From positions 1 through 34,980 of the forward strand of contig JAAYQE010000146.1 in NCBI GenBank assembly GCA_012519455.1: 34,980 nucleotides of DNA, read 5' to 3'. Each line of letters opens with the position of its first letter. Position 1 is the stretch's first letter. The stretch comes from Syntrophomonadaceae bacterium. GTDB taxonomy: Bacteria; Bacillota; Ch66; Ch109. A program made the translations under genes and the position numbers. This document shows positions 7,677 to 16,288 of this stretch, in pieces. Below the pieces are notes generated by a model. That model made no database searches. It was not told the origin of the DNA and worked only from the letters and a program-made list of their open reading frames with translations.

Positions 7677-10600
7677 CTTCGTTCACCTCCACGTCCAATA
7701 ACTGCCAAATCGCTGCCTCCGACAAGTTTTTTTGTACATGGTAACGGTTGCCAATCAGTAGATCAAACTGACAGACCGGTTTAAAAGGACAGTAGGTACA
7801 TGCCTTGCGTTTTTTTCTTTGGTAAGGCTGGATGGCTACTACCCCATTCATGATTTCCCTAGCGGCTTCCCGTAAAACCCGGTACAGATAACTACGCAAC
7901 AGTTTAAATTGTCTTTGGGTTATTAAGGACGAACGACTGGTAAAATCTCCATCTTTTTTCCGACCAACCGGGATAATCCGTGATGTTCCAGTCAATCCTC
8001 GTTCCATCAAGTCTACTAAATGCTGATCCCGAAGAATAAAACCCTTAAGTTTATAACGTTTTTGAATCTCTTCCGCTACCTGTTCTGGTTCAGGCGGACT
8101 AGAAGCAGAGATGACCGGATCTTGGATGCTAAAATAGCACAATCCACCTGGCCACACTTCCCCAAGCCCTAATTGAGGGGCCCCAGTTAAAACGGCTTCT
8201 AGATAAGCTAGTAACTGAAGCTGTAGTCCGTAATAAAGATCAATTAAATTGACCCTGACAGAACCAGACTTATAATCAATAATCCGTACATAATTACCTT
8301 CCTCAGACGAAGCTAAATCGATCCGGTCAATCCGCCCTACCAACTCCAAGATCGTACCTTCGCCTTCCGAAGTTCCGTTGGCCTCCGCTGAATTAAGCTC
8401 TGAAACGGGTATCCGAAGAGCCGGTAATCCTTCCGGATAACCAAAAGCTAACTCCAACCGCAGGGGTCGAAAAGATCCGGCCTGAATCTGCTCTACAACG
8501 GCCCAGGCTGAATTCTGAATAATCTGTCGTAATTTTTGCCCCAAGTATCGCTGCCGCTCAGAAGATAACCATAATTCCTTGCTTAACTGAGGAATCAACT
8601 GCCCACTAATCTTACTAGCCATCTGTTGACTAATCTCTTGCGTAACCTGAGGCCAACATAACCCGGCTTGTTCTACCTCCTGAACAAAAAGTTTTAATGC
8701 GGCATGGAACAGTTGACCTAAATCCAAAGGTCGCAGTTTTGCCGTCTCTCGCTCTTTTAAACTTAAACCAAACTGTAAAAAATAAGCATAAGGACAGGAC
8801 TTAAAGCGTTCAATTTGCGTTACGCTTATCCGTAAACGACTTCCATAAAGCTGCCGACACGTCGGTGCGGATAGATTAACCTCGTAATTACGGTGCGACA
8901 ACCCGGCTAAAGCTCTAGCGTAATCAGCGGAACCGCCCTGATTCAAGCCCCAATCATATACTTCCTGCCATATTGAACTCAAATTTTGCCCCTCATTCTG
9001 CGCCTCCCGGAGTCGTAAAGCTAGATAAGAAAAAGTTCGTTTAGGGGTAACAATGAAATCCAGATCCTCCTTGGTTCCCTCCGGTTCCAAAGGACAATTA
9101 ATCACCTTATTCTGAGGGAATACTTCCTGTAACTGCGTAATGAGAGGTGAAGGATGTAAAGCGTTCCCTTCTTGATCCGCTAGCGCGTAACTTACCCACA
9201 AATATTCACTGGCCCGCGTGAGACCTTGATAAATTAAGTATTGCTCCTCAAAAAGCATTCGTTTGCTATCCGGTGCCAATTTTAGCCCCTTTAACCGCAA
9301 ACGTTCTCTTTCCGGATCCGTCAACACGCCTTCTTTACCGGGACGTTTTGGTAACACCCCTTCATTCACACCGAGCAAAAAATTAGCACGAACCTGGGCA
9401 GGACGCGAACGATCTAACGATCCGACAAATACCTGATCTAAGCCGGGTGAAATCAACCCTAAACGTAAGTTATCTAGTCCGGCCTGCAGAATTTCCAAAT
9501 AATCCCTAGCGGTCATTTTTTGCTCCCCTAGGGCCTCCACTAATTCATCAAGTAAGGCTAAAACCTGATTATAAATTTGTACATGTTCTCGGGCTCGCTC
9601 CAGTTGTCCTTGTTCCTGCGCTTCCTGACTCCAGCTTTGTAGCTGTTCTCTAACTCCTAGGTCGGTAATTAAGTTATATAAAGCTAAACTAATATTATAT
9701 ACAGAAGGATTAGACTGTACCGAAATACTAAAAGTATGTAAAGCACCAATAGCTTGGTTTCTAAGGGCATTAATCTGTTGGATTTCCGGTCGGGTGGTTT
9801 CCGTAAGTTCCGACCCTTCGCCCAGAGAATAACGCCGATAATAAGCCCAGGGTTCCCGGTCAAACCAACGCGAACCACGAAGACCATGGGCTAAAACGTA
9901 ATTCTCCAAGCAATCTACTGCTTCGCGGGGAATAGGGACCAGGTCGGTTTTTAAGAAACGAAAAACCGCGGTACTCTCCCATCCCGAAGCCACGGTCTCT
10001 AGAGCAGCACATAATAATTCTACTAGCGGATGGTGACCAACGGGCCGTTTATAATCGATAAAACAGGGGATACCGTAATCAGTAAAAACTCTTTCTATCG
10101 GCTCGGTATAATGGGACAAGTCTCTTACCAATAGTGAAATCTCTCTCCAGCAGTAACCCTGATCCCGGGCTAGCCCCATAATCGCCCGGGCCGCCCCTTC
10201 TACTTCCGCATGTTGATTATGGGCCGCTACCAGCTTAATCCCGGGGGCTTCTATCGGATAAGGTTGGCGCGGCCAGCGGAAAAAGTTTCGTTCCAGAAAG
10301 CCTAAGCTAGAATTATGCCGAAAGCGTGGAGCCGTGAAAGATGATCCACCGGAAACAGGGGTTGATAAAAGGGCAGGATCATCGAGGATACAATTTTTTT
10401 CTACGGTAATTCCTAATTGCCGCGCTTGATCTAAAAGATCCGTATAAGTTTGATAAGTATTGAAAAATAACTCGGTTTCCTCCGGGGTCTGGTGCAAACG
10501 AGCATCTAAACATAAAGCTACATTAACCCGGTTGCTGACCTGCATCAAAGCTTGCAGTACCTGGTATTCTTGGGGAGTGAACCCACTAAAGCCGTCCACC

Positions 10601-11205
10601 CAGACTTCGGCTTGGCGACATGTAGGCGAATGAGATAGACGCTCCGCGAGTAAGTTAAGATAATCATCTGGATCACTAAAGCGATCACAGAGGAAATGTT
10701 CAAAATCAGCCCATAATAACGCTATATCTTCCAATTTATCCCGTAACAAAATATGGTCGGAATCCATCTTTTTCGCCGTACTAACTAATAAGGACGGCGT
10801 TAGGCAATGCCTTTTCATTTCCGTTATCGTGTTCGCTAAAGTATCCGCAAAATGAGGTTGCCGGGCCGCTCGATAAAAAACCCGCAACTGGTCTTTCCTC
10901 TGCTGCAAAAAATTATACAAGGCCATTCGCTTCCCCGTTTCCCGTAAATAAGATCGTGTAGCTCCCCCTACTTCTTGCACGACCTTCCAGGCTAGCCGAC
11001 GGAAACTATAAACATGGGCCCGCTTGGAACCTCCAAGACCGGGTAAAGAGGTTAGGGCCGCTTCCAACTGAAAAGTAGCCTGTTCTGGTACCAACAAAAT
11101 AATCGCTGGACCCTCCGGGTGCTGCTGTAATTCCCTTTGAATCTGGGAAAGGCAATAAGTAGTCTTACCGGTTCCGGCCCGACCGATAATAAAACGAAGA
11201 CGCAT
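7627..11205 (-). CDS. addB: AddB helicase-nuclease subunit
   Basis: A 1192-residue AddB, the partner of AddA in double-strand-break resection. It opens with a Walker A motif GRAGTGKTT (8-16), which AddB keeps although its helicase domain is otherwise degenerate. The second nuclease site is IIDYKSG (~974-980). Four cysteines that bind the Fe-S cluster of the family are seen: one in FKSCPYAYF (~804) and three in CTYCPFKPVC (~1135-1144), so the cluster is intact. Start ATG 11205 has GGGGG 6 nt upstream. The gene overlaps the end of the upstream EamA transporter by 41 nt and the start of addA by 50 nt; all are on the minus strand and likely co-transcribed. Confidence 0.96.
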   Translation of the reverse strand: MRLRFIIGRAGTGKTTYCLSQIQRELQQHPEGPAIILLVPEQATFQLEAALTSLPGLGGSKRAHVYSFRRLAWKVVQEVGGATRSYLRETGKRMALYNFLQQRKDQLRVFYRAARQPHFADTLANTITEMKRHCLTPSLLVSTAKKMDSDHILLRDKLEDIALLWADFEHFLCDRFSDPDDYLNLLAERLSHSPTCRQAEVWVDGFSGFTPQEYQVLQALMQVSNRVNVALCLDARLHQTPEETELFFNTYQTYTDLLDQARQLGITVEKNCILDDPALLSTPVSGGSSFTAPRFRHNSSLGFLERNFFRWPRQPYPIEAPGIKLVAAHNQHAEVEGAARAIMGLARDQGYCWREISLLVRDLSHYTEPIERVFTDYGIPCFIDYKRPVGHHPLVELLCAALETVASGWESTAVFRFLKTDLVPIPREAVDCLENYVLAHGLRGSRWFDREPWAYYRRYSLGEGSELTETTRPEIQQINALRNQAIGALHTFSISVQSNPSVYNISLALYNLITDLGVREQLQSWSQEAQEQGQLERAREHVQIYNQVLALLDELVEALGEQKMTARDYLEILQAGLDNLRLGLISPGLDQVFVGSLDRSRPAQVRANFLLGVNEGVLPKRPGKEGVLTDPERERLRLKGLKLAPDSKRMLFEEQYLIYQGLTRASEYLWVSYALADQEGNALHPSPLITQLQEVFPQNKVINCPLEPEGTKEDLDFIVTPKRTFSYLALRLREAQNEGQNLSSIWQEVYDWGLNQGGSADYARALAGLSHRNYEVNLSAPTCRQLYGSRLRISVTQIERFKSCPYAYFLQFGLSLKERETAKLRPLDLGQLFHAALKLFVQEVEQAGLCWPQVTQEISQQMASKISGQLIPQLSKELWLSSERQRYLGQKLRQIIQNSAWAVVEQIQAGSFRPLRLELAFGYPEGLPALRIPVSELNSAEANGTSEGEGTILELVGRIDRIDLASSEEGNYVRIIDYKSGSVRVNLIDLYYGLQLQLLAYLEAVLTGAPQLGLGEVWPGGLCYFSIQDPVISASSPPEPEQVAEEIQKRYKLKGFILRDQHLVDLMERGLTGTSRIIPVGRKKDGDFTSRSSLITQRQFKLLRSYLYRVLREAAREIMNGVVAIQPYQRKKRKACTYCPFKPVCQFDLLIGNRYHVQKNLSEAAIWQLLDVEVNEDAMDTAANRSDSNPRL

Positions 11206-12109
11206 ACTTATCCCCCTTTATTTCCCCAATTGGCTGATGGTTTTTTTGTAATAAACAGATAGAACCAACCCCAATCAGGATGATTCCGATAATCAAATTA
11301 GCACTAAGCGGTTCTCCAAGAAAAAATCCGGAAAGCACCGTAGCTAAAGCGGGTTTAATAAAAAAAACTATGCTCCCCTTACTAGCGGAGGTTAACCCCA
11401 TACCCTGAAAATAAAAGAAAAAACCCATGCCGCTAACAAAAACTCCCAAATAGAGGAGGGCACCCAGATTAGCTGCCCCAATTCCCGTAACGAGCGGAAT
11501 GTTTAAAACAAAAAATAAAGGAAATAAACCTAGAATGCCCGCAATAAAAGAAAAACAGTTTTGTACCATGCCTCCGTAGCGGGCAATACCCGCTTTTCCA
11601 ACTACCGAATATAAGGACCAGGTAATTGCGGCAAGAAAAGCCAGTATGCTTCCTTTTAGGTTTAAATCGGTTAGGCGCATAAAAGGCTGCATAATTATTA
11701 TCACTCCAGCAATTCCCAATACCAGAGATATAATCGTAGTCCAATTAATTTTTTCTTTTAATATTAAAGCGGCAAAAGGGATCGTAAAAATCGGATTACT
11801 ACAAAAGACTACAGCTACGATGGAAGCTTGCGTATAGAGTAAGGCGATCTGAAAAAAAGTCATACAAACGACAATACACAGCAACCCTAATCCTACCAAG
11901 TACCAGTAGTCTTTGCTCTTAAAAGATAACTTACGTTTCTGCATCTCGCTCAGGGCAAAAGGTAGCAAAATCAGACTCCCGATAGCGAACCGCCAAAAAG
12001 TAATCTGAAATGGATGTAAACTAGTAGAAATGATCTTTCCCACTAATTCCATCGTGCTAAAAGCAACCGTTGCTAATCCAAGATAAATATAACCTCGATT
12101 AATGGTCAT
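11165..12109 (-). CDS. EamA/DMT-superfamily transporter
   Basis: A 314-residue membrane protein with about ten hydrophobic helices in two EamA repeats (10-TMS drug/metabolite transporter superfamily). Family-like segments include the N-terminal FWRFAIGSLILLPFAL, a mid-first-repeat PIFTIPFAALILKEKI, and its second-repeat counterpart FIKPALATVLSGFFLGEPLS. Such proteins usually export amino acids or other small metabolites; the substrate is unknown. Its hydrophilic tail (residues ~290-314) is encoded in DNA that overlaps addB by 41 nt, so it probably heads the addBA operon. The ATG at 12109 lies 12 nt after an AAGGAGA box, a rather long spacing. A role linked to AddAB is not implied; the overlap is more likely genome compaction. 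Confidence 0.88.
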   Translation of the reverse strand: MTINRGYIYLGLATVAFSTMELVGKIISTSLHPFQITFWRFAIGSLILLPFALSEMQKRKLSFKSKDYWYLVGLGLLCIVVCMTFFQIALLYTQASIVAVVFCSNPIFTIPFAALILKEKINWTTIISLVLGIAGVIIIMQPFMRLTDLNLKGSILAFLAAITWSLYSVVGKAGIARYGGMVQNCFSFIAGILGLFPLFFVLNIPLVTGIGAANLGALLYLGVFVSGMGFFFYFQGMGLTSASKGSIVFFIKPALATVLSGFFLGEPLSANLIIGIILIGVGSICLLQKNHQPIGEIKGDKYASSFYYRSGRNR

Positions 12110-12208
12110 CTACTTACCGGGTCTCCTTCCCCATCGTATCATCAATGTTCTATACAGACTCTTTCTATATAATAACTTCTTAATCCTGCCCCTCCTGCCA
12201 CTTGAAAT

Positions 12209-12263
12209 AAAAAAGCCTGATCCTAAATCCAGCCAACCCTTTTTAAGGTTTTAAAGCTTTTTT
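12209..12263. repeat. Inverted repeat in the DMT/FmdB divergent region
   Basis: AAAAAAGC (12209-12216) and GCTTTTTT (12256-12263) are perfect complements, with AACC/GGTT able to pair inside the loop. It looks like a terminator on either strand, yet both flanking genes read away from it. The rest of the 267-bp gap holds the promoter at 12291 and nothing else I can name. Confidence 0.4.
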
Positions 12264-12290
12264 AGAAATTCAGGAGGGAACGCATAGCTC

Positions 12291-12319
12291 TTGACTTATT
12301 CGCGCTTGTCCGGTAACTT
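12291..12319 (+). promoter_or_regulatory. Candidate sigma-A promoter of the FmdB-type gene
   Basis: TTGACT (12291-12296), a 17-bp spacer and TAACTT (12314-12319), 58 bp before the start codon. The -35 matches consensus at five of six positions; the -10 is weaker. Confidence 0.5.
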
Positions 12320-12376
12320 AAGGATTGAGAAGTATTAATAGGATTGAGGATAAAATGCTTTAATGGAGGGAGAAGC

Positions 12377-12727
12377 ATGCCTACCTACACCTTTGAATGT
12401 CCTAATTGCGGCAGGTTTGACTTAACTTTGCAAATGAATTCCTGTTCGCTCGACGCATGTCCTACCTGTAACAGTGCGGTTAAAAGGATTTTTATCCCGC
12501 AGCGAGCAATATTCCGCGGCGGACTTCCAAGTAACAGTTATCAACGCCACTACAGTTTTCTGGAGATAGATAAACTAGCATCCGGAAAAGTCACTGCTGA
12601 AGATGCAATGGCAGAATATAAAGCTAAACGCTGGGGAGAAAATGCTACCCCCGAGCAAATATTGGGTGATTTCAAGCGCGAGTTAGATGACCAAGATGCA
12701 AGAACTAAAAATCTGGACACGGTTTAA
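12377..12727 (+). CDS. FmdB-family zinc-ribbon protein
   Basis: A 116-residue protein starting MPTYTFECPNCGRFDL, with cysteine pairs C8/C11 and C28/C31 forming a zinc ribbon of the FmdB (CxxC...CxxC regulatory protein) type. The rest is helical and charged, with no recognisable catalytic motif. The frame extends upstream to 12344, but ATG 12377 is chosen because GGAGGG sits just ahead of it and the conserved domain begins there. The family was named from the formamidase regulator FmdB, but most members, including this one, have no known function. A plausible promoter lies at 12291 and a strong terminator follows the stop, so it appears monocistronic. Confidence 0.8.
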   Translation: MPTYTFECPNCGRFDLTLQMNSCSLDACPTCNSAVKRIFIPQRAIFRGGLPSNSYQRHYSFLEIDKLASGKVTAEDAMAEYKAKRWGENATPEQILGDFKRELDDQDARTKNLDTV

Positions 12728-12743
12728 GGAAAAGTTTAAGGCA

Positions 12744-12783
12744 AGATCAAACCACTACGGTATCCTGAGTGGTTTGATCTTTT
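12744..12783 (+). terminator. Intrinsic terminator of the FmdB-type gene
   Basis: Perfect 13-bp stem AGATCAAACCACT / AGTGGTTTGATCT with an 11-nt loop, followed by TTTT on the plus strand. It touches the stop codon of the convergent gene. Confidence 0.85.
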
Positions 12784-13192
12784 AGGTTTGAGGGGATGAA
12801 GAAGTAGTCACTTCTTTCAAACCTAGCCACTCTACTACCAATAGATGCATCTGTTCAATAATCCGAGCCGTTTCCGTTCCTATCTGATTGGCTTCGACTA
12901 GGCTGTCATATAAACGATCGGTCGGCCAATATATATACCCATCCTGATGACCCCGATATTTTACCTCGTTAATTACCTGCAATATTTCTGCATCCTTGAT
13001 TTTGTCTTTCCCCCACTGCAGTACCCGAATCGTCGTTGGATTTATATTGGCGAAAACATAGTATATTTCCCGGCCAATATTACGGTCTACAATCCGAATT
13101 TCCCTTTCTACTCGGACTTGCGAATATGGCACTCCGTCTCCCCAGAGGCCGGCAATCAGCTCTCTTTTTTCCTTCTCGATTTTCTTTTTCAC
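12782..13192 (-). CDS. Conserved-looking hypothetical protein, 136 aa
   Basis: I do not recognise this protein. It is soluble, charged, and begins with a lysine/glutamate-rich helix (KKKIEKEKRELIAGLWG), followed by alternating strands such as VRVEREIRIVDRNIGREIYY and VFANINPTTIRVLQWG, and a helical C-terminal half. It has no cysteine, no signal peptide and no membrane span. The start is GTG 13192, with GGAGG 8 nt upstream, which makes translation credible. It converges on the FmdB-type gene. The upstream 190 bp is AT-rich and contains TATAAT about 60 bp before the start, without a convincing -35. Confidence 0.6.
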   Translation of the reverse strand: MKKKIEKEKRELIAGLWGDGVPYSQVRVEREIRIVDRNIGREIYYVFANINPTTIRVLQWGKDKIKDAEILQVINEVKYRGHQDGYIYWPTDRLYDSLVEANQIGTETARIIEQMHLLVVEWLGLKEVTTSSSPQT

Positions 13193-13383
13193 CCGATCCG
13201 CCTCCTTAATTTATATAAGTTAAGGTAAATTTTCGCAATTTTTCAAAATTATAATTCGATATAAAACTTAAAATTCCTTCTTAATTACTCGATTCGATTT
13301 TTATCTGTATCATCCTCTATTCCGGAGAGATAATAAAAACAGGCCCATATCACTTAAAATTTAAATGGAGGGGAGGTTGGGAA

Positions 13384-13545
13384 TTGGATTACCAGGACCA
13401 CATTAAATGTACCGTATCCGATTGTCACTATAATGTGGAGAAAAAATACTGCAAAGCTCCAGCGATTGAGGTTAACGTGGATAATGGGCAAATGACCGCT
13501 GGCCGAGCGCAGGCAACGATGTGTAAAACTTATAAGTCCAGTTAG
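13384..13545 (+). CDS. Small DUF1540 cysteine-motif protein, 53 aa
   Basis: A short gene reading MDYQDHIKCTVSDCHYNVEK then KYCKAPAIEVNVD and ending MCKTYKSS. Cysteines at 9, 14, 23 and 47, with the C-x4-C-x-Y and CxA-x-x-I-x-V spacing, are the DUF1540 signature, a four-cysteine probably metal-binding miniprotein found in anaerobic and spore-forming Firmicutes; its function is unknown. The start is TTG 13384, 7 nt after a GGGAGG box in a long GGAGGGGAGG tract. It lies alone between two gaps and is followed by a perfect 15-bp hairpin. Confidence 0.85.
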   Translation: MDYQDHIKCTVSDCHYNVEKKYCKAPAIEVNVDNGQMTAGRAQATMCKTYKSS

Positions 13546-13550
13546 AGTAA

Positions 13551-13588
13551 GTACAACACCTTGAGATGCTCAAGGTGTTGTACTATTT
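13551..13588 (+). terminator. Perfect 15-bp hairpin after the DUF1540 gene
   Basis: GTACAACACCTTGAG (13551-13565) and its exact complement (13569-13583) flank a 3-nt loop, followed by TATTT. Position and stability fit a terminator, although the T tract is weak; a protein-binding palindrome is possible. Confidence 0.65.
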
Positions 13589-13727
13589 ACGAAGAGGTCC
13601 TATGACCCAAGATTCATTTAAGTAATTCCAACTGAATTTAATGGAAATCGAGAGGATATTCTCCATTTATGTCGAAACGATTAAATTACACTTAATCTAA
13701 GTAAATAATAAACTAATGAGGTGTTCA

Positions 13728-14804
13728 ATGAAAACTATTCAAACCTCTGAGATTGTAAAAGGCATGATATTGAGCAAAGATATATTTTCTCATGAAAATG
13801 TCCTGTTTTTATCCAGAGGCAGTATATTAAATGAGGAGCACCGTAAAACCTTAATCAGTCTGGGGATTAAATATATTGATATTTTCACTGATCCGGAAGG
13901 GAATCCTTTTCCCGAAGCATCGAGAAAAAATCAAGAGATGCTTCGGGAAAAACAGTTCGAAAAAACCTATTGGGAAGCCGTAGATACCACGGAAGCTATA
14001 TTAAATCGTCTTACCCGAACCCGCAAATTTGACGAAAAAGAAATGGTGAATACTATCCAGAATTTAATTCCCTTAACCTTGACCGCCGGTACCAACCTTT
14101 TAAATCTCCTCCATAAAATAAAAAATCGTAATGAATCTATATTTACCCATCTCATCGGAGTAAGTATTTTTTCTATAATGATCGGAAAATGGTTAAATAA
14201 AGATGAACCGCGCCTGATCGAATTAGGCATGGCCGGGATAATTCACGATCTAGGCAAATGTCAGATACCATCTATCATTTTAAATAAACCAGGCCCTCTA
14301 AGTCTTAAAGACTACCAACATGTTCAAAAACACTCCCTCTACGGTTTTCAGCTAGCGCTGGAATCCAACATCCGTAAGACTTCGATCCTCTCGGCGATTC
14401 TACAACATCATGAACGGGTCGACGGTAGTGGCTATCCTTATGGGATTACCGCTAACCACATTGATGAAACGGCGAAAATCGTTATGGTTGCGGATATTTT
14501 TGAAGCGCTGCTGGCTAACCGACCTTACCGTCAACCGGTCAATCCTTTTTACGCGGTGGAAGAAATTAAAGCGATGGCCTATAATAAACTGGATCCCTTG
14601 ATTGCTACCACTTTTATTTATCGGATCGCTGATTACTTTATCGGTAGTTCCGTTGCGCTTAACAATGGAGAAGTAGGCGAAGTAATATCTCTGGATCGAC
14701 TCCAACCTAGCGCACCCATGGTAAGAGTACAAGATCGTATCTATGATCTGCGGCTCGAGCCGAACCTAAAAATTATCAAAGATGTTGTACCCCCAAAAGG
14801 ATAA
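13728..14804 (+). CDS. HD-GYP domain cyclic-di-GMP phosphodiesterase (putative)
   Basis: A 358-residue protein. Residues ~1-60 resemble the small strand-rich N-terminal region often found before HD-GYP domains, followed by a helical linker. The HD-GYP domain spans roughly 130-300: a first histidine in FTHLIGVS, the metal-binding HD pair in GIIHDLGK (173-174), a further H in VQKHSLYG, and the diagnostic HHERVDGSGYP (227-237). All signature residues are intact, so hydrolysis of cyclic-di-GMP is expected. No sensor or membrane segment is seen, so it is probably cytoplasmic. The upstream ATG at 13716 is in frame, but ATG 13728 sits just after the GAGGTG box and is preferred. It is monocistronic, ending in a bidirectional terminator. 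Confidence 0.88.
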   Translation: MKTIQTSEIVKGMILSKDIFSHENVLFLSRGSILNEEHRKTLISLGIKYIDIFTDPEGNPFPEASRKNQEMLREKQFEKTYWEAVDTTEAILNRLTRTRKFDEKEMVNTIQNLIPLTLTAGTNLLNLLHKIKNRNESIFTHLIGVSIFSIMIGKWLNKDEPRLIELGMAGIIHDLGKCQIPSIILNKPGPLSLKDYQHVQKHSLYGFQLALESNIRKTSILSAILQHHERVDGSGYPYGITANHIDETAKIVMVADIFEALLANRPYRQPVNPFYAVEEIKAMAYNKLDPLIATTFIYRIADYFIGSSVALNNGEVGEVISLDRLQPSAPMVRVQDRIYDLRLEPNLKIIKDVVPPKG

Positions 14805-14810
14805 ATAAAT

Positions 14811-14845
14811 AAACATAGAGGGGACATCCCCTCTATGTTTATTTT
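14811..14845. terminator. Bidirectional terminator between convergent genes
   Basis: AAACATAGAGGGG and CCCCTCTATGTTT (14811-14823, 14828-14840) form a perfect 13-bp stem with a 4-nt loop. T-rich flanks exist on both strands, so it can end both the HD-GYP gene and the minus-strand arg/cPGS unit. Confidence 0.85.
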
Positions 14846-14852
14846 ATGTTTT

Positions 14853-16166
14853 TTATTTCAAGTTTTGTAGAACATCGAACAGATTAGGGGCTCCAATCTC
14901 TTGTAGTTCATAATTTACGCGTACCGTAGGCTTGCCAATGCGGGCTATCCGCGACAGATCAATCGGGGTAGCAATGATCACAGTGTCACAATCAACCTGA
15001 TTAATCGTTTGCTCCAAATCCTGAATCTGTTTAGCGCCATAGCCCATAGCAGGCAGCAAAGAACCAATATTGGGATACTTTTGATAAGTCTCTTTTATCG
15101 ATTCAACAATATAAGGCCGTGGATCAATAATCTCCAACGCAGCAAATTTTTTTGCGGCGATCATTCCAGCTCCATAAGCCATCTCCCCGTGGGTTAGGGT
15201 CGGGCCGTCCTCAATAACCAGAACCCGCTTCCCTTTAATCTTTTGCGGCTCTTCGACAAAAATGGGCGAAGCCGCTTCGATTACGGTAGCTTGGGGATTA
15301 ATCGCGGCAATGTTCCGACGTACAGTTTCGATCCCCTCCGGGGTAGCGGTTTCCATTTTATTAATGATGATGACTCCAGCCATCCGCAGGTTAGTTTCCC
15401 CTGGATGGTAAGCCAGTTCGTGACCGGGACGATGCGGATCAACCACAGCCAGGTAAATATCCGGCGTGAAGAAAGGAATATCGTTGTTACCCCCGTCCCA
15501 GACGATCACATCCGCTTCCTTTTCCGCTTCGTGTAAAATTTTTTCATAGTCTACCCCGGCATAAACTACTACGCCCCGATCGAGATGCGGTTCATACTCT
15601 TCACGTTCCTCAATGGTACATTCATAATGATCTAGATCGGCATAAGTAGCAAATCGCTGACAAATCTGACGGGTGAGGTCCCCATAGGGCATCGGATGCC
15701 TTACGGCTACTACCTTTTTACCCATAGCTTTCAAGATATCACAAACTTTTCGAGTAGTTTGACTTTTACCGCTCCCGGTACGTACGGCGGTTACCGCAAC
15801 CACCGGTTTTGAAGCGGTAAGCATCGTTGCCTTAGGACCCATTAATCGATAATCAGCACCAGCGGCCAATACCATAGAAGCCTTATGCATTACATATTCA
15901 TGGGTTACATCACTATAAGCAAAAACCACTTCTTCAATCTGCTGTTCTTGAATTAAGGAAACCAACGCTTCTTCTGGGTAAATCGGTATCCCTTCCGGGT
16001 AAAGTTGGCCGCTTAATTCTTTAGGATACACCCGGCCCTCAATATCCGGGATTTGTGTCGCCGTAAAAGCTACCACCTCATAATTAGGGTTATTACGAAA
16101 AAAAACATTAAAATTATGAAAATCTCGTCCCGCAGCCCCCATAATTAATACTCTTCTACGCGCCAA
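14853..16166 (-). CDS. Cyclic 2,3-diphosphoglycerate synthetase-like P-loop protein
   Basis: A 437-residue homologue of the archaeal cyclic 2,3-diphosphoglycerate synthetase (COG2403-type). The N-terminal ~120 residues look like a dinucleotide-binding domain (RRVLIMGAAGRDFHNFNVFF). A SIMIBI-type P-loop follows at VRTGSGKSQTTRKV (~129-141, Lys134), with a VIVWDGGNNDIPFF acidic segment further on. The family in bacteria has no settled function, and production of cyclic diphosphoglycerate should not be assumed. Start TTG 16166 has AGGAGG 9 nt upstream and there is no nearby in-frame ATG. It is the last gene after argF, 122 nt away across a long inverted repeat, and its neighbourhood suggests a link with carbamoyl phosphate or arginine metabolism (inference). 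Confidence 0.75.
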   Translation of the reverse strand: MARRRVLIMGAAGRDFHNFNVFFRNNPNYEVVAFTATQIPDIEGRVYPKELSGQLYPEGIPIYPEEALVSLIQEQQIEEVVFAYSDVTHEYVMHKASMVLAAGADYRLMGPKATMLTASKPVVAVTAVRTGSGKSQTTRKVCDILKAMGKKVVAVRHPMPYGDLTRQICQRFATYADLDHYECTIEEREEYEPHLDRGVVVYAGVDYEKILHEAEKEADVIVWDGGNNDIPFFTPDIYLAVVDPHRPGHELAYHPGETNLRMAGVIIINKMETATPEGIETVRRNIAAINPQATVIEAASPIFVEEPQKIKGKRVLVIEDGPTLTHGEMAYGAGMIAAKKFAALEIIDPRPYIVESIKETYQKYPNIGSLLPAMGYGAKQIQDLEQTINQVDCDTVIIATPIDLSRIARIGKPTVRVNYELQEIGAPNLFDVLQNLK

Positions 16167-16225
16167 AATGCTTCGCCTCCTATTAATTTCCCGGATTGAT
16201 GGTTGTTCTCCGCTATAATTTTTAA

Positions 16226-16275
16226 CTTAAGCATTTAAAGACACGCTCTAACCTTTACAAGACTTTATGCTTAAG
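16226..16275 (-). repeat. Inverted repeat between argF and the cPGS-like gene
   Basis: CTTAAGCAT (16226-16234) and ATGCTTAAG (16267-16275) are perfect complements, and AAAG/CTTT extends the stem past a small bulge. The minus-strand sequence after it is TTAAAAATT, a poor T tract. It could be an inefficient terminator, attenuator or operator. Confidence 0.45.
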
Positions 16276-16288
16276 AAATCAACATGAA

